Of a stretch of 64,000 nt of DNA, positions 42,403-54,225 are shown in pieces. Every line of letters starts with the position of its first letter. Positions within the stretch are counted from its first letter, which is position 1. The translations under genes were made by a program, and so were the position numbers. The stretch is from the NCBI RefSeq assembly GCF_001936335.1, contig NZ_CP018888.1, positions 372,001 to 436,000 on the forward strand, read 5' to 3'. The notes beneath the pieces were generated by a model. That model had not been told where the DNA came from, did no database searches, and worked only from the letters and a program-made list of their open reading frames with translations. This DNA comes from Amylolactobacillus amylophilus DSM 20533 = JCM 1125. GTDB lineage: Bacteria; Bacillota; Bacilli; Lactobacillales; Lactobacillaceae.

Positions 42403-43199
42403 TAATGTGTCCTAAAAATAATTAGTAAGCCAGTCATCAGCGCAAAGTAGCCTAAATTGATTAAATCGAGCCAATGCCATTGGAGAATCCTGTATTTTGT
42501 CCTTCCGTCGCCGCCTTGATAGCCTCTTGATTCCATCGCCTGTGACAGGTCGAAAGCTATCTTTAAGCTATTCACAAATAATGGAATTAAGAGTGGAATG
42601 ATCGACTTCATCTGTTTGAAAAGATTACCCTCACCGAAGTCCACACCACGTGCACGCTGTGCATTCATGATTTTAACCGTCTCGTCCATCAACGTCGGAA
42701 CGAAGCGGAGCGCAATGGACATCACTAGTGCGATCTGGGTGACCGGAAAGTGAATTACCTTCAATGGTTTCAACAAAGATTCCATGGCATCAGCAATCGA
42801 TAACGGTGGCGTTGTGAGCGTCAATACGGTAGAAATCAAGATAATTAAGACGAACCGGAGGAAAATATAGAAGCCGTTAATTAGTCCAAATTCTGAAATT
42901 GTAATGATCCCCCAGTGATAGTAGGTTTGGCCGCCAGCAGTAAAGAAGACCTGCAGTGCACTTGTAAAGAGGATTAACCAAATCATCGGCCGCACCCCAC
43001 GCCAGAATACCTTGAGTGAGATTCTCGTCGCAACAACGGCCGCCAGTGAAAAAAGCGTGACAATAAGGTATGTAAGCCAATTATTCGCGAGAAATATAAT
43101 ACCAATGAAGAAGAATGTTGCTAACAACTTACCCCGGGGATCCATCTTGTAAACAATCGAATCACCTGGGATAAAGCGTCCTAAGATAAGTTTATCCAT
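42402..43199 (-). CDS. ecfT: ECF transporter T component
   Basis: 265 residues, membrane protein with about five helices and two coupling motifs with the Ala-Arg-Gly signature ([23 protein letters not shown]). Joins S components for vitamins to the EcfA ATPases. Follows ecfA2 by six nt. Confidence 0.94.
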   Translation of the reverse strand: MDKLILGRFIPGDSIVYKMDPRGKLLATFFFIGIIFLANNWLTYLIVTLFSLAAVVATRISLKVFWRGVRPMIWLILFTSALQVFFTAGGQTYYHWGIITISEFGLINGFYIFLRFVLIILISTVLTLTTPPLSIADAMESLLKPLKVIHFPVTQIALVMSIALRFVPTLMDETVKIMNAQRARGVDFGEGNLFKQMKSIIPLLIPLFVNSLKIAFDLSQAMESRGYQGGDGRTKYRILQWHWLDLINLGYFALMTGLLIIFRTH

Positions 43200-43205
43200 T
43201 GCTGC

Positions 43206-44060
43206 CTATCCTTTATCGAGATTTTGTACAATCTGTTGCGTCAAACTAGTGAGTGTCAGCGGGTTCTTGCTAAACTCAAAACCCCGCCTGCTCAATACTC
43301 TGCCATAATTGCTGGCTGTCGGCTCGTCCAAGTGATGTGCTGTCAACCAATCGCGATCCGCAAAAACACGCTCTGGGGTGTCATGGAGCAGCAGCTCGCC
43401 CTTTTCTAGCACCAGGACATCGTCAGCATAGTAGGCCACATCATCCATGTTATGCGTGATTAAGATAACAGTATGGCCCGCTGCTTGGTAATCAGTGAAA
43501 ATTTTCATCATTTCGAAACGTCCCCTTGGATCCAGCCCAGCCGCGGGTTCATCCAATAACAAAACGTCCGGTTCGCTCGCCAGTACACCGGCAATCGCCA
43601 CGCGGCGCATCTGCCCACCGGACAGATCAAACGGTGTCTGCTCTGCAACCTCTTCTGATAGGCCAACCCGTTCTAGCCATGTTTGTGCAAGTTGCATTGC
43701 CTCTTTCTCTAGTACACCAAAGTTTTTCGGACCAAAGGCAATATCACGCAGCACCGTCTCCTCGAATAATTGGTTCTCAGGAAATTGAAAGACCATGCCT
43801 ACTTGTTTGCGTAGGGCCTTCAGGCTCTTATTGGTCGTATCCTTATTGATTTCAAAACCAGCAATTCTAATTGTGCCGGCGGTCGGCTTCAGTAGCGCAT
43901 TAAAATGCTGTAGCAGGGTGGATTTACCGCTACCGGTATGACCAATTACGGCCACAAAACTGTTCTCTTTGAGTGTGAAACTTACGTCCTGTAACCCTTT
44001 CTTAGCCATCGGCGTGTTGGGTGCATAGGTGAAGTCTACATGTTCGAATTTAATTTCCAC
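43206..44060 (-). CDS. ecfA2: ECF transporter ATPase A2
   Basis: 284 residues; GHTGSGKST, LSGGQMRRVAIAG, LLLDEPAAGLD, ITHNMDD. GTG start (44058-44060) lies inside the 3' end of ecfA1 (25-base overlap), consistent with coupled synthesis of the heterodimer. Confidence 0.94.
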   Translation of the reverse strand: MEIKFEHVDFTYAPNTPMAKKGLQDVSFTLKENSFVAVIGHTGSGKSTLLQHFNALLKPTAGTIRIAGFEINKDTTNKSLKALRKQVGMVFQFPENQLFEETVLRDIAFGPKNFGVLEKEAMQLAQTWLERVGLSEEVAEQTPFDLSGGQMRRVAIAGVLASEPDVLLLDEPAAGLDPRGRFEMMKIFTDYQAAGHTVILITHNMDDVAYYADDVLVLEKGELLLHDTPERVFADRDWLTAHHLDEPTASNYGRVLSRRGFEFSKNPLTLTSLTQQIVQNLDKG

Positions 44061-44887
44061 AGGTAATCTGTTAGCTCACTTTCATTGGTTACTGCAAGCG
44101 GAACATCGATGCCGTTGGCCCGCAGCTGGGCAATTAGCTGGTTGATGAATGGCACCTCGAGGCCCATCCGATCAATCAATTCCACTTGCTGAAAAATCTC
44201 TTTTGGTGTGCCAGTTTGAACTATTTCACCATCATTCAAGATGATGATATCGTCTGCCTCACTCGCTTCCTCAATGTCATGGGTGATTGAAACAACCGTG
44301 AGGTCATTTTGTTCCTTCACCCGCCTAATTAGGTCGAGGACATCTTTCTTGCCCTCAGGATCAAGCATACTGGTCGATTCATCCAGAATAATAATCTTCG
44401 GTTTAATGGCGATAATTCCGGCAATGGCCACTCGCTGCTTCTGTCCCCCGGATAAACGTGCCGGCTCGGACTTAATGAAATCCGTCATGCGGACATCGGC
44501 CACGACTCGTTGGACCACTTCCTGCATTTCTGCACGGGAAACGCCCCGGTTCTCCATCCCAAAAGCGACATCATCCTCGACGGTCGCTCCAACGAACTGA
44601 TTATCAGGATTCTGAAAGACAATTCCAATATCATTCCTAATCTGCCAGACGGTGTCGTCAGTCAGCTCAATCCCGTCAATATAAATTTTGGACTTTTCGT
44701 CATCCGGCACGAGGAGACCGTTTAATAAACGTGCTAATGTACTCTTACCACTACCATTATGACCGATGATGGCGGTCCAGCTGCCTCTTTGCACACTTAA
44801 AGATACATCATGCAGTGCTGGTCTCTCAGCTTCATTATAAGTGAAGGTAACGTTTTGTACCTCAATAATATTGTCCTTTTGCGTCAT
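44036..44887 (-). CDS. ecfA1: ECF transporter ATPase A1
   Basis: 283 residues; GHNGSGKST, LSGGQKQRVAIAG, IIILDESTSMLD, SITHDIEE. Start at the ATG with AAGGTGG five nt upstream. First gene of ecfA1-ecfA2-ecfT-truA, 172 nt downstream of rplQ. Confidence 0.94.
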   Translation of the reverse strand: MTQKDNIIEVQNVTFTYNEAERPALHDVSLSVQRGSWTAIIGHNGSGKSTLARLLNGLLVPDDEKSKIYIDGIELTDDTVWQIRNDIGIVFQNPDNQFVGATVEDDVAFGMENRGVSRAEMQEVVQRVVADVRMTDFIKSEPARLSGGQKQRVAIAGIIAIKPKIIILDESTSMLDPEGKKDVLDLIRRVKEQNDLTVVSITHDIEEASEADDIIILNDGEIVQTGTPKEIFQQVELIDRMGLEVPFINQLIAQLRANGIDVPLAVTNESELTDYLWKLNSNM

Positions 44888-45059
44888 GCCAACCACCTTT
44901 AAACACATTTATTACATTGTACCGTTTTTTGAGCAAAAAAAAATCATTCATGAAGGGATAGTTTAACTATCTAAGCTAGACTAGGCAAACGCCAACATCA
45001 TCACGCTCATTCTCGCTTCTATGAAATGAATTTTTAAGGGTTGATTATTCAAATATCGA

Positions 45060-45443
45060 TTAAACTAACTCGATAATAACCATAGGTGCGGCGTCACCAC
45101 GGCGTGGTGTAGCCATCTTATACATTCTAGTGTAACCACCATTACGTTCTGCATAACGAGGTGCAATTTCACTGAAAAGTTTTTGGAGTGCAGATTGTAC
45201 CACAACACCATCTTTCTCTTCGCGAATATCAGCAATTTCATTACGAACATAAGCTGCAGCTTGTCTTCTAGAGTGCAAGTCACCATGTTTACCAAGTGTA
45301 ATCATCTTCTCGGTAGTCTTACGAATCTCTTTAGCACGAGTTTCAGTAGTGACAATGCGTTCGTTGATAATTAAATCAGTAGTCAAATCTCTCAACATCG
45401 CGTTTCTTTGAGATGAATTACGACCTAATTTACGGTATCCCAT
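45060..45443 (-). CDS. rplQ: 50S ribosomal protein L17
   Basis: 127 residues ([20 protein letters not shown]). Last gene of the alpha operon, 25 nt after rpoA. No clear terminator was found after it. Confidence 0.97.
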   Translation of the reverse strand: MGYRKLGRNSSQRNAMLRDLTTDLIINERIVTTETRAKEIRKTTEKMITLGKHGDLHSRRQAAAYVRNEIADIREEKDGVVVQSALQKLFSEIAPRYAERNGGYTRMYKMATPRRGDAAPMVIIELV

Positions 45444-45468
45444 GAGTTTCCCTCCTTATTCAATCTTT

Positions 45469-46407
45469 TTAATCGTCTACACGTAGTCCTAAGCCAAGAT
45501 CAGTTAACTTGTTCTTAACTTCTTCAAGCGACTTGCGGCCAAGGTTTCTAACACGCATCATGTCTGCTTCGGACTTCTCAGTTAATTCTTGAACTGTGTT
45601 AATACCAGCGCGTTTCAAGCAGTTGTAAGATCTAACAGAAAGATCAAGCTCTTCGATAGTCATCTCGAGTTGTTTCTCTTTCTTAGTATCTTCCTTCTCC
45701 ACCATCACATCAGTGAACTCAGTTACAAGATTTGTATTCATAAACACGTTTAGGTGTTCGGTTAAAATCTTGGCACCAAAACTCAATGCATCGTTAGGTG
45801 TAATAGAGCCATCCGTCCAAACTTCCATCGTTAACTTATCATAGTCGTTGTTCCGTCCAACACGGGTTCCTTCGACTTGGTAGTTAACCTTTTCGATAGG
45901 TGAAAATAGTGAATCAACTGGCACAACACCAATCGGCATATCATCGGATTTATTCTGGTCCGCTGGAACATACCCACGACCCTGTTTAATGGCAACAGTC
46001 ATCCGAAGATGTGCTCCCTCAGCAACCGTAGCGATGTACTGATCAGGGTTCAAAATTTGAACTTCATCATCAACTTTAAGATCGCCGGCAGTAACAGTTG
46101 CGGGACCTTCTACATCGATTTCTGCTAACTTTTCATCAGCCGCGATTGACTTTAAGGTAAGCTTCTTAAGATTCAAAATAATCTGTGTAACGTCTTCTAA
46201 TACACCAGGAATTGTTGAAAATTCATGTAAAACACCATCAATTTGGAGATAACTAACTGCGCTTCCTGGTAAAGAAGCTAGTAAAACACGACGAAGTGAA
46301 TTTCCTAAAGTAGTACCATAACCACGTTCCAAGGGTTCAATTACGAATCTGCCGTAATTTTTATCTTGTTCTACAGCGGTAATACTTGGTTTTTCAAATT
46401 CTATCAT
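45469..46407 (-). CDS. rpoA: RNA polymerase alpha subunit
   Basis: 312 residues. N-terminal assembly domain, flexible acidic linker ([11 protein letters not shown]), C-terminal domain with the helix-hairpin-helix [17 protein letters not shown] that contacts UP elements and activators. Start at the ATG eight nt after AAGGGGG (46405-46407), not the upstream one. Confidence 0.97.
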   Translation of the reverse strand: MIEFEKPSITAVEQDKNYGRFVIEPLERGYGTTLGNSLRRVLLASLPGSAVSYLQIDGVLHEFSTIPGVLEDVTQIILNLKKLTLKSIAADEKLAEIDVEGPATVTAGDLKVDDEVQILNPDQYIATVAEGAHLRMTVAIKQGRGYVPADQNKSDDMPIGVVPVDSLFSPIEKVNYQVEGTRVGRNNDYDKLTMEVWTDGSITPNDALSFGAKILTEHLNVFMNTNLVTEFTDVMVEKEDTKKEKQLEMTIEELDLSVRSYNCLKRAGINTVQELTEKSEADMMRVRNLGRKSLEEVKNKLTDLGLGLRVDD

Positions 46408-46461
46408 TACTGGGGCCCCCTTCAAAACGTATTGTTCGCTATTAAGTAAACAAATTGATAA

Positions 46462-46851
46462 CTAAACACGACGACGTTTTGGTGGTCTTGAACCATTGTG
46501 AGGAACCGGAGTTACGTCACGAATAGCAGTAATTTCAAGACCCGTAGCTTGTAAAGCTCTGATAGCAGCTTCACGGCCAGAACCTGGACCCTTAACGGAA
46601 ACTTCAACATTCTTCATGCCATGTTCCATAGCCTGCTTAGTTGCTGCTTCTGCAGCCATCTGTGCGGCAAATGGAGTTGACTTACGGCTACCCTTGAATC
46701 CAAGTGCACCAGCACTTGACCAAGAAATAGCGTTACCTTGAACGTCCGTAATCATGACCAACGTGTTGTTAAATGTTGAATGGATATGAGCAACACCTTT
46801 TTCGATGTGCTTCTTGACACGGCGTTTGCGTGATGCTTTTTTAACAGCCAT
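46462..46851 (-). CDS. rpsK: 30S ribosomal protein S11
   Basis: 129 residues; ends [13 protein letters not shown]. Between rpsM and rpoA as usual for the alpha operon. Confidence 0.97.
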   Translation of the reverse strand: MAVKKASRKRRVKKHIEKGVAHIHSTFNNTLVMITDVQGNAISWSSAGALGFKGSRKSTPFAAQMAAEAATKQAMEHGMKNVEVSVKGPGSGREAAIRALQATGLEITAIRDVTPVPHNGSRPPKRRRV

Positions 46852-46869
46852 TTTGTTCCCTCCTACTTA

Positions 46870-47235
46870 TTATTTTTTCTTACCTGCGATAGAAACCTTA
46901 GGACCCTTACGAGTTCTAGCGTTGTTCTTAGTGTTTTGACCACGTGTAGGTAAACCACGACGATGGCGAATTCCACGGTATGAACCGATTTCTTGCAGAC
47001 GTTTGATGTTCAAGCTAACTTCACGGCGTAAGTCACCTTCAACACGGTATTTATCAACTTCGACACGAATCTTGTCTTCTTGATCAGGTGTAAGATCTTT
47101 TGTCCGAACGTCAAAAGATACATCTGCAGCGTTCAAGATTTTTTGTGCAGTATTATCACCAATACCAAAGATATAAGTTAAAGCAACAACTATTCTCTTT
47201 TCTCTTGGTAAATCGACACCAGCAATACGAGCCAT
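46870..47235 (-). CDS. rpsM: 30S ribosomal protein S13
   Basis: 121 residues; [20 protein letters not shown] start, basic tail [12 protein letters not shown] that touches P-site tRNA. Confidence 0.97.
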   Translation of the reverse strand: MARIAGVDLPREKRIVVALTYIFGIGDNTAQKILNAADVSFDVRTKDLTPDQEDKIRVEVDKYRVEGDLRREVSLNIKRLQEIGSYRGIRHRRGLPTRGQNTKNNARTRKGPKVSIAGKKK

Positions 47236-47264
47236 TTTTGCACCTCCATTATTTTATTTTTGTA

Positions 47265-47381
47265 TTAGCCTTGGCGTTGTTTGTGCTTAGCGTTAGCAGA
47301 GCAAATAATCATAACGCGGCCATTTCTTTTGATAACTTTACAATGTTCACACATTGGTTTAACTGATGGTCTAACTTTCAT
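47265..47381 (-). CDS. rpmJ: 50S ribosomal protein L36
   Basis: 38 residues beginning [19 protein letters not shown]; zinc ligands Cys11, Cys14, Cys27 and His33 are all present, so this is the zinc-binding form. Between infA and rpsM. Confidence 0.96.
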   Translation of the reverse strand: MKVRPSVKPMCEHCKVIKRNGRVMIICSANAKHKQRQG

Positions 47382-47399
47382 TATTTTGCCTCCAGAATC

Positions 47400-47618
47400 T
47401 TACTTATTACGATAGGTAATTCTACCTTTTGTTAAATCATAAGGAGACAATTCAACTGTGACACGATCGCCTGGTAAAATTTTGATGTAATGCATCCGAA
47501 TCTTACCCGACACGTGCGCCAAAATCGTTGCTCCGTTCTCTAATTCAACTTTAAACATAGCATTAGGTAAGGTATCAATTACCTTACCCTCAACTTCAAT
47601 GACATCTTCTTTAGCCAA
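47400..47618 (-). CDS. infA: Translation initiation factor IF-1
   Basis: 72 residues, single S1-like barrel ([20 protein letters not shown]). GGAGGG precedes the ATG. Confidence 0.97.
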   Translation of the reverse strand: MAKEDVIEVEGKVIDTLPNAMFKVELENGATILAHVSGKIRMHYIKILPGDRVTVELSPYDLTKGRITYRNK

Positions 47619-47704
47619 AGTGACCCTCCAAAAAAATTCAAATACGTCATACCTGAGAATTATAGCACTTTTTAGTTAAATTTGAAAAGAACAAGCCACC
47701 AATA

Positions 47705-48355
47705 TTAGTCAGCCAAGGCTGCCTCGATGTCCGCAAAGACCTTCTCAGGTGCTTGGTTACCGTTGACATGAGTCAACAGACCTTTGGCATCATAGAAGTC
47801 AATTAACGGTGTGTTCATTTCTTTATTAACTTTAAGTCTGTTCTTGACTACTTCGGGTTTGTCATCTTCTCTTTGGTAAAATTCTTTACCGCCGCAACGA
47901 TCACATACTCCCGCAACTTTTGTTGGATTAGAAATCTTGTTATAAGTCGCACCACAATTCTTACAAATGTAGCGTGCCGAGAGGCGCTCAACCAGAATGT
48001 CTTCTGGCACGTCGATACTAATCACTTTAGACAAAGGCTTATTCAAGCGTTCTGTAATTTGATCTAGTAGCTCAGCCTGGACAGTTGTCCGTGGAAATCC
48101 ATCGAGGATAAAGCCATTTAGAACGTCCGACTTCTGTAATCTTTCTTCAACCAACTTAGCTGTGACTTCGTCAGGAACTAAATCTCCAGCATCCATATAC
48201 TTCTTTGCTTCCAAGCCCACAGGTGTTTCTTCGGCCATTGCCTCTCTAAACATATCCCCTGTTGAAATGTGAGCCACGTGATATTTATCGATAATCGGTG
48301 CTGAGGCTGTGCCTTTGCCAGCACCAGGTAAACCTAATAGAATAATGTTTAACAT
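47705..48355 (-). CDS. adk: Adenylate kinase
   Basis: 216 residues; [10 protein letters not shown]-loop, DGFPRT, and a LID with four cysteines (CKNCGATYN ... CDRCGG), so a zinc-stabilised LID as in Gram-positives. Between secY and infA, its usual place. Confidence 0.97.
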   Translation of the reverse strand: MLNIILLGLPGAGKGTASAPIIDKYHVAHISTGDMFREAMAEETPVGLEAKKYMDAGDLVPDEVTAKLVEERLQKSDVLNGFILDGFPRTTVQAELLDQITERLNKPLSKVISIDVPEDILVERLSARYICKNCGATYNKISNPTKVAGVCDRCGGKEFYQREDDKPEVVKNRLKVNKEMNTPLIDFYDAKGLLTHVNGNQAPEKVFADIEAALAD

Positions 48356-48368
48356 TTTTTATAAGCTC

Positions 48369-49664
48369 CTATCTAATAAATCCAACGTACTCTTGTTTCA
48401 TTAACAAACCATCGATTTGGCGTGAAATTTCTAAAGCAACCCCGATTACGATCAACAAGCTAGTTCCACCCAAGCCAATTGACTGTGGTAGACCCCAGAT
48501 GTTTGATGCAAGTTGAGGTAGCAAGGCAACTAGGCCAAGGAACACAGCACCAACAGTTGACAGCTTCATCAAAAGGCTGGAAACATATTTTTCGGTTTCT
48601 TTACCTGGCCAAACACTAGGGATATATGCTCCCTGCTTTTGTAAATTCTCCGCCAACTTTTCGGGATTCACCTGAACGAAGGCATAGAAGAAGGTAAAGA
48701 GGATAATCAAAAATGTATAAATCAATGCACCAGTTGTCGTTTGTAAACTAAAGATTTCTGATAAAACCTTGTACCAAGTTGCATCACTGTAACTTGATTG
48801 GAAAGCAACCAGAACCGTAGCGGGTGTCACAATGAAAGAACTAGCAAAGATAACTGGAATAACACCAGCAACGTTTACCTTTAAGGGCAGATAACTTTCT
48901 GAACCGCTAACCGCGGCTCTTCTAGTATACTGAATCGGAATCTTTCTATTAGCCTGCTGAACGTAAGTGACGAAAGTTGTAACTAATAAGACAGCTACAA
49001 CGACAGCAACGATAAAGATGATTCCAGTAGTACGATCACTAGCTGACGCGTTGATGATGTACTCCTTAATCAGTGCATATAAGCCACTTGGTAGACGAGC
49101 GATGATCCCGGCAAAAATCAGCATGGAAACGCCATTTCCCAGACCCTTATCAGTAATTTGATCACCTAACCAAGTCAGTAACATGGTTCCGGCGGTCATA
49201 ATGATACCGATCTGAATATATGAGGTCACCGTTTGCTCTTTCACCAGCCCAGCACTTGTCAAAGCATTGAAACCTAATGTAATCCCAATACTTTGGATAA
49301 ACGCCACAACGAGTGAAAGATATCTAGTTACTTGGTTTGTCTTACGCCGGCCAACCTCACCTTGTTTCCCCCATTCAACTAATCGTGGCACGATGTCCAT
49401 CTGCAAAAGTTGAATAACGATTTGTGCGGTAATGTACGGCGAAACACCGAGTGCAAAGATTGAATAGTTAGCCAACCCGCCACCACTAACGGTGTCGAGG
49501 ATTGGAATCAGCCCAACCTCTGCAACTTTACTAATTGCACCAGCGTTAATCCCAGGCACTGTGATATTTGATCCAATCCGATAAAGAAACAGAATGAATA
49601 AAGTGAAAAAAATCTTCTTTCTAATCTCTTTATCCGCAAATGCGTTCTTCAACGTTGAGAACAT
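48369..49664 (-). CDS. secY: Preprotein translocase subunit SecY
   Basis: 431 residues, ten predicted transmembrane helices, IGSNITVPGINAG start region and QQANRKIPIQYTRR cytoplasmic loop. Start overlaps the rplO stop by one base. Confidence 0.97.
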   Translation of the reverse strand: MFSTLKNAFADKEIRKKIFFTLFILFLYRIGSNITVPGINAGAISKVAEVGLIPILDTVSGGGLANYSIFALGVSPYITAQIVIQLLQMDIVPRLVEWGKQGEVGRRKTNQVTRYLSLVVAFIQSIGITLGFNALTSAGLVKEQTVTSYIQIGIIMTAGTMLLTWLGDQITDKGLGNGVSMLIFAGIIARLPSGLYALIKEYIINASASDRTTGIIFIVAVVVAVLLVTTFVTYVQQANRKIPIQYTRRAAVSGSESYLPLKVNVAGVIPVIFASSFIVTPATVLVAFQSSYSDATWYKVLSEIFSLQTTTGALIYTFLIILFTFFYAFVQVNPEKLAENLQKQGAYIPSVWPGKETEKYVSSLLMKLSTVGAVFLGLVALLPQLASNIWGLPQSIGLGGTSLLIVIGVALEISRQIDGLLMKQEYVGFIR

Positions 49665-50104
49665 TAGATCACCTCGATAGTTCCACCAGCTGCTTCAACT
49701 GCCTTTTTGGCAGCCTCTGATACCTTGTTAACCTTCACAGTCAACTTAACAGAAAGCTCACCGTTAGCTAAAAGCTTTACACCAGCTAATTCTTTCTTAA
49801 CTAATCCACTTTCAACTAATAAAGCAGGTGTAACTTCAGTACCTTCTTCAAATCTGTTTAAGTCAGCCAAGCTAACTACTGCATATTCTTTACGGTTAAT
49901 ATTCTTGAAACCACGTTTTGGCATTCTTCTGAATAATGGCATTTGACCACCTTCAAAACCAAGACGTGTTTTACCACCTGATCTTGCAAGTTGGCCCTTT
50001 TGACCACGACCAGCAGTTTTACCTGTACCAGATGAAGTTCCACGACCTACTCGCTTACGATCACTACGTGATCCCTCAGCAGGCTTCAATTCATGAAGTT
50101 TCAT
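49664..50104 (-). CDS. rplO: 50S ribosomal protein L15
   Basis: 146 residues; Gly-rich N-terminus ([19 protein letters not shown]) that penetrates 23S rRNA. Confidence 0.97.
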   Translation of the reverse strand: MKLHELKPAEGSRSDRKRVGRGTSSGTGKTAGRGQKGQLARSGGKTRLGFEGGQMPLFRRMPKRGFKNINRKEYAVVSLADLNRFEEGTEVTPALLVESGLVKKELAGVKLLANGELSVKLTVKVNKVSEAAKKAVEAAGGTIEVI

Positions 50105-50134
50105 TAAACCGCACCTCCTTATTTATTATTTTGA

Positions 50135-50320
50135 TTAATCTTTAACTTCTTCAACACTAATTAAGTGCGCAATCTTGAGTAATGCGCCACGAATAGCTGC
50201 ATTATCGGGTTTTACGACGCTACTATTTACACGGTTCAAACCAAGCTCTTTAACAATAGTTCTTTGAGCTGGAAGACGATGAGCAGCGCTTCTGATTAAA
50301 GTAACTTTTAATTTAGCCAT
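50135..50320 (-). CDS. rpmD: 50S ribosomal protein L30
   Basis: 61 residues ([20 protein letters not shown]); 12 nt after rpsE. Confidence 0.95.
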   Translation of the reverse strand: MAKLKVTLIRSAAHRLPAQRTIVKELGLNRVNSSVVKPDNAAIRGALLKIAHLISVEEVKD

Positions 50321-50332
50321 CTACTCTTCCTC

Positions 50333-50836
50333 CTAGTTTTGTAAACTCTTAGCATCGGCACCACGAAGGGCTACAAGATCTTCTCTAGTATTCAAGCTCT
50401 TCAAGCCATCCATCGTTGCGCGGATAACATTAATAGGTGTATTTGAGCCAAGTGACTTACTTGTAACATCGGCAACACCTGCAAGGTCCATCACGATACG
50501 CACTGGACCACCAGCTGCAACACCAGAACCTTCTTCAGCAGGTTTCAACATAATCCGACCTGCACCATAACGGCCAACAGTTTCATGAGGAATAGTTGAG
50601 CCAACAGTTGGAACTTCGATTAAGTTCTTTTTAGCATCTTCAACAGCCTTGCGAATAGCTTCTGGAACTTCTTGAGCTTTACCTGTACCAAAGCCAACGT
50701 GGCCAGCCTTATCACCAACAATGACGATTGCGGCAAATCTTAGACGACGTCCACCTTTAACAACTTTAGTAACACGGTTGATACCAACCAATTGGTCCTC
50801 TAACTCAAGTGTGTTTGGATCGATATGAGTTGTCAT
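50333..50836 (-). CDS. rpsE: 30S ribosomal protein S5
   Basis: 167 residues; [20 protein letters not shown] and [18 protein letters not shown]. In spc order between rplR and rpmD. Confidence 0.97.
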   Translation of the reverse strand: MTTHIDPNTLELEDQLVGINRVTKVVKGGRRLRFAAIVIVGDKAGHVGFGTGKAQEVPEAIRKAVEDAKKNLIEVPTVGSTIPHETVGRYGAGRIMLKPAEEGSGVAAGGPVRIVMDLAGVADVTSKSLGSNTPINVIRATMDGLKSLNTREDLVALRGADAKSLQN

Positions 50837-50852
50837 TAACTTTACCTCCCTC

Positions 50853-51212
50853 TTAGAATTCTAATCCGTTTTCGCGGGCTGCATCAGCTAGAACTTGAAT
50901 ACGGCCGTGGTATAAGTAACCACTTCTGTCAAAAACGATTGATGTGATATTTTTCTTTTTACCAGCTTCAGCAATTAATTTACCAACTGCTTCTGCTTGT
51001 TCAACCTTGGTAGCGTCTGAGCTAACAGACTTATCAAGACTTGAGGCACTTGCTAGCGTTACACCCGCTACGTCATCAATTAATTGAGCGTAGATGTTTT
51101 TATTCGAACGGAAAATACTCAAGCGTGGGCGCTCAGCAGTACCAGAAATTTTATTACGAATACGCGAATGACGTTTTAAACGTACATTGTTTTTATCTGG
51201 TTTTGAAATCAC
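50853..51212 (-). CDS. rplR: 50S ribosomal protein L18
   Basis: 119 residues; [18 protein letters not shown] and ending [11 protein letters not shown]. Binds 5S rRNA. Confidence 0.97.
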   Translation of the reverse strand: MISKPDKNNVRLKRHSRIRNKISGTAERPRLSIFRSNKNIYAQLIDDVAGVTLASASSLDKSVSSDATKVEQAEAVGKLIAEAGKKKNITSIVFDRSGYLYHGRIQVLADAARENGLEF

Positions 51213-51240
51213 AATTTCACCTCATATAAAATTTTACTAA

Positions 51241-51771
51241 CTATTTACCAGTCTTACCTTCCTTACGACGAACGATTTCATCGGCGTAACGAATTCCTTT
51301 ACCTTTATAAGGTTCTGGTGGACGAACATCTCTAATTTCAGCTGCAAATTGACCAACAACTTGTTTGCTGATACCTGAAATTACGATTTCAGTATTAGAT
51401 GGTACCTGAATTTCAATACCCTCAGGAGCATCGAATTCAACAGGATGTGAGTAACCAACGGCAAGAACTAACTTCTTACCTTGTAATTGGGCACGGTAAC
51501 CAACACCAACTAGGTTAAGTGTCTTGGTGTAACCATCGGTAACACCAACAACCATACTTTCAAGGTTTGCTCTCATAGTACCATGTAAAGCCTTGTCAGA
51601 TTCAGATGAACGTTCGAAACGAACTTGACCATCTTTTTCTTCAAACGTAATTTTAGGATCAAAATGTCTAGTCAATTCGCCTTTAGGTCCCTTAACAGTC
51701 ACATCGTCACCATTCTTGGTGATTGTAACAGCTGCAGGAACTTCAATTAATTTATAACCAATACGACTCAT
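51241..51771 (-). CDS. rplF: 50S ribosomal protein L6
   Basis: 176 residues; [18 protein letters not shown] start, [20 protein letters not shown] near the end. Confidence 0.97.
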   Translation of the reverse strand: MSRIGYKLIEVPAAVTITKNGDDVTVKGPKGELTRHFDPKITFEEKDGQVRFERSSESDKALHGTMRANLESMVVGVTDGYTKTLNLVGVGYRAQLQGKKLVLAVGYSHPVEFDAPEGIEIQVPSNTEIVISGISKQVVGQFAAEIRDVRPPEPYKGKGIRYADEIVRRKEGKTGK

Positions 51772-51802
51772 TATTTTGCCCCTTTCTTTGATGATTTAGA
51801 TA

Positions 51803-52201
51803 TTACCAAACGTAGGCGAGCACTTCGCCACCAACATTTTTTTGTCTTGCTTCTTTGTCAGTAATAACGCCATTAGATGTTGAGATAATTGCAATCCCAA
51901 GACCGTTCAATACCTTTGGCACATTATCAGCTGGAACGTAACTTCTAAGTCCTGGTTTTGATATTCTCTTTAAACCAGTGATAACACGTTCGTTTTCACG
52001 ACCATATTTCAGGAAGACCTTGATCATTCCTTGCTTATTGTCTTCTGAAACTTCGTAATCACGGATAAATCCTTCTTGTTTCAGGATTTCAGAGATAGAC
52101 TTCTTGATGTTTGATGCAGGAATCATAACGGAATCATGTCTTGCCATGTTAGCATTTCTGATTCTTGTTAAGTAATCTGCGATTGGATCTGTCATGACCA
52201 T
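51803..52201 (-). CDS. rpsH: 30S ribosomal protein S8
   Basis: 132 residues, [18 protein letters not shown] start with GGAGG ten nt upstream; the second ATG is farther from it. Ends GGEVLAYVW. Confidence 0.97.
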   Translation of the reverse strand: MVMTDPIADYLTRIRNANMARHDSVMIPASNIKKSISEILKQEGFIRDYEVSEDNKQGMIKVFLKYGRENERVITGLKRISKPGLRSYVPADNVPKVLNGLGIAIISTSNGVITDKEARQKNVGGEVLAYVW

Positions 52202-52235
52202 AGAGCCAATGCCTCCTTTTCTTCAAGTATTAATA

Positions 52236-52421
52236 TTACCAGCTTGCCTTTTTAAGACCTGGAATTTGTCCTTTGTGTGCCAATTCTTTCAAGCAAATAC
52301 GGCATAACTTGAATTTACGATATACAGAGTGTGGACGACCACATCTCTCACATCTTGTGTATGCTTGCGTCGAGAATTTAGCTGGACGGTGGTTTTTTAC
52401 AATTTGTGATGTCTTAGCCAA
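52236..52421 (-). CDS. rpsN: 30S ribosomal protein S14, zinc type
   Basis: 61 residues with Cys24, Cys27, Cys40 and Cys43 (RCERCGRPH ... CRICLKELA). The short zinc form (rpsZ in some annotations). Confidence 0.97.
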   Translation of the reverse strand: MAKTSQIVKNHRPAKFSTQAYTRCERCGRPHSVYRKFKLCRICLKELAHKGQIPGLKKASW

Positions 52422-52436
52422 TTAAATTTCCTCCAA

Positions 52437-52979
52437 TTATTTTGCGAATGGCATACCAACTTGAGTCAGAAGCTCACGTGCTTCTTCGTCAGTGTTAGCA
52501 GTCGTAACGATAACAATGTCCAAACCACGAACGCGGTTTACCTTGTCATAATCAACTTCTGGGAAAATCAATTGTTCTCTTACACCGAGAGTGTAGTTAC
52601 CACGACCATCAAAAGCTTTTGCGCTGATACCGTGGAAATCACGCACACGAGGAAGAGAAACACTAATCAATTTGTCTAAGAAGTCATACATACGTTCACC
52701 ACGTAGTGTAACCTTAGTACCAATTGACATACCTTCACGTAAACGGAATCCAGCGATAGATTTCTTAGCTTTCGTAATCATTGGCTTTTGGCCCGAAATC
52801 AGAGTTAACTCTTCAACGGCTTCGTCAAGATTCTTAGCATTTGAAACTGCGTCACCAACACCCATATTCAACACGATTTTTTCAATCTTAGGTGCTTGCA
52901 TGATTGAAGAATATTCGAACTTCTTCATCAATGATGGAACGATTTCAGCAGTATATCTTTCTTTTAAGCGATTAGTCAC
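52437..52979 (-). CDS. rplE: 50S ribosomal protein L5
   Basis: 180 residues; [38 protein letters not shown]. Binds 5S rRNA. Confidence 0.97.
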   Translation of the reverse strand: MTNRLKERYTAEIVPSLMKKFEYSSIMQAPKIEKIVLNMGVGDAVSNAKNLDEAVEELTLISGQKPMITKAKKSIAGFRLREGMSIGTKVTLRGERMYDFLDKLISVSLPRVRDFHGISAKAFDGRGNYTLGVREQLIFPEVDYDKVNRVRGLDIVIVTTANTDEEARELLTQVGMPFAK

Positions 52980-52996
52980 TTGTTGTCCTCCCTTCC

Positions 52997-53308
52997 TTAT
53001 TTATCAATAGCCTTGCCAGATTTTTTAGCAACACGAACTTTTTTGCCATCAATCACTTCATGACTGATTCTAGTTGGTTGGTTAGTTTCTGGATCAATCA
53101 ACATTACATTTGAAGCATCGATTGCTGCTTCTTGGTCGTTGATTCCGCCATTTGGGTTGGTCTGTGAAGGCTTTTGATGCTTCTTGACCAAATTGATGCC
53201 TTCAACAACCACTTTATTATTCTTCTTATTGACACTTAAAATCGTGCCTTCTTTACCTTTGTCTTTACCGGCAATAACTTTAACTTTGTCACCTGTTTTA
53301 ACAAACAT
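52997..53308 (-). CDS. rplX: 50S ribosomal protein L24
   Basis: 103 residues with the KOW motif ([19 protein letters not shown]). Confidence 0.97.
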   Translation of the reverse strand: MFVKTGDKVKVIAGKDKGKEGTILSVNKKNNKVVVEGINLVKKHQKPSQTNPNGGINDQEAAIDASNVMLIDPETNQPTRISHEVIDGKKVRVAKKSGKAIDK

Positions 53309-53335
53309 CAGTGCACCTCCCTGTAATAAATGTTT

Positions 53336-53704
53336 TTATAATACTTCAGGAGCAAGAGATACGATCTTCATAAAATCATGCTCACGTAATTCACGTGCGA
53401 CAGGTCCAAAAATACGTGTTCCTCGAGGACTCTTATCTGCATTAATCAGTACTGCAGCATTTTCATCAAATTTGATATAAGATCCGTCTTCGCGGCGCGC
53501 ACCTGACTTTGTTCTAACGATAACAGCCTTAACAACGTCACCCTTTTTGACAACGCCACCTGGTGTTGCTTGTTTAACAGTAGCAACGATGACATCACCG
53601 ATATTCGCAACCTTGCGACCTGAACCACCAAGTACTTTGATAGTCAAGATTTCACGAGCGCCAGAGTTATCGGCAATCTTCAAACGACTTTCTTGTTGTA
53701 TCAC
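53336..53704 (-). CDS. rplN: 50S ribosomal protein L14
   Basis: 122 residues; [19 protein letters not shown] start, [16 protein letters not shown]. Confidence 0.97.
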   Translation of the reverse strand: MIQQESRLKIADNSGAREILTIKVLGGSGRKVANIGDVIVATVKQATPGGVVKKGDVVKAVIVRTKSGARREDGSYIKFDENAAVLINADKSPRGTRIFGPVARELREHDFMKIVSLAPEVL

Positions 53705-53736
53705 AATGTGTTCCTCCCTTCGCTCTTATTCAAAAA

Positions 53737-54009
53737 CTAAATAATAACTGCCTTTTCAACGATTTCTGTCAAACGGAAACGTTTTGAACGAGATAATGGT
53801 CGGGTTTCCATAATGCGAACAATATCTCCAACTTTTGCTTCGTTGCTTTCGTCGTGTGCGTAATATTTCTTAGAATATTTAACACGCTTCTTGTAGACAG
53901 GATGTGTCTTGTAAGTCTCAACAACAACAGTAATTGTTTTGTCCATCTTGTCTGATACAACACGACCTTGATAGACGTGACGACTATTTCTTTCAGTAGC
54001 TTCGCTCAA
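53737..54009 (-). CDS. rpsQ: 30S ribosomal protein S17
   Basis: 90 residues; [19 protein letters not shown]. Confidence 0.97.
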   Translation of the reverse strand: MSEATERNSRHVYQGRVVSDKMDKTITVVVETYKTHPVYKKRVKYSKKYYAHDESNEAKVGDIVRIMETRPLSRSKRFRLTEIVEKAVII

Positions 54010-54030
54010 GTTAATGACTCCCTTCCATTT

Positions 54031-54225
54031 CTATTTATTCAATTCTTGTTCACGTAGAACAGTTTTGATTCTGGCAATATTTTTACGAACTTGTTTCAAG
54101 CGAGCGGTATTTTCCAATTGACCAGTAGCTTGTTGAAAACGCAAGTTAAAGAGTTCTTCTTTGTATTGCTTTTCTTTGTCCAACATTTGCGCAGTGGTTA
54201 AATCTTTGATTTCATTAGCCTTCAT
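54031..54225 (-). CDS. rpmC: 50S ribosomal protein L29
   Basis: 64 residues from the ATG at 54223-54225 (AGGTGG eight nt upstream), inside the last codons of rplP. Start [19 protein letters not shown]. Confidence 0.95.
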   Translation of the reverse strand: MKANEIKDLTTAQMLDKEKQYKEELFNLRFQQATGQLENTARLKQVRKNIARIKTVLREQELNK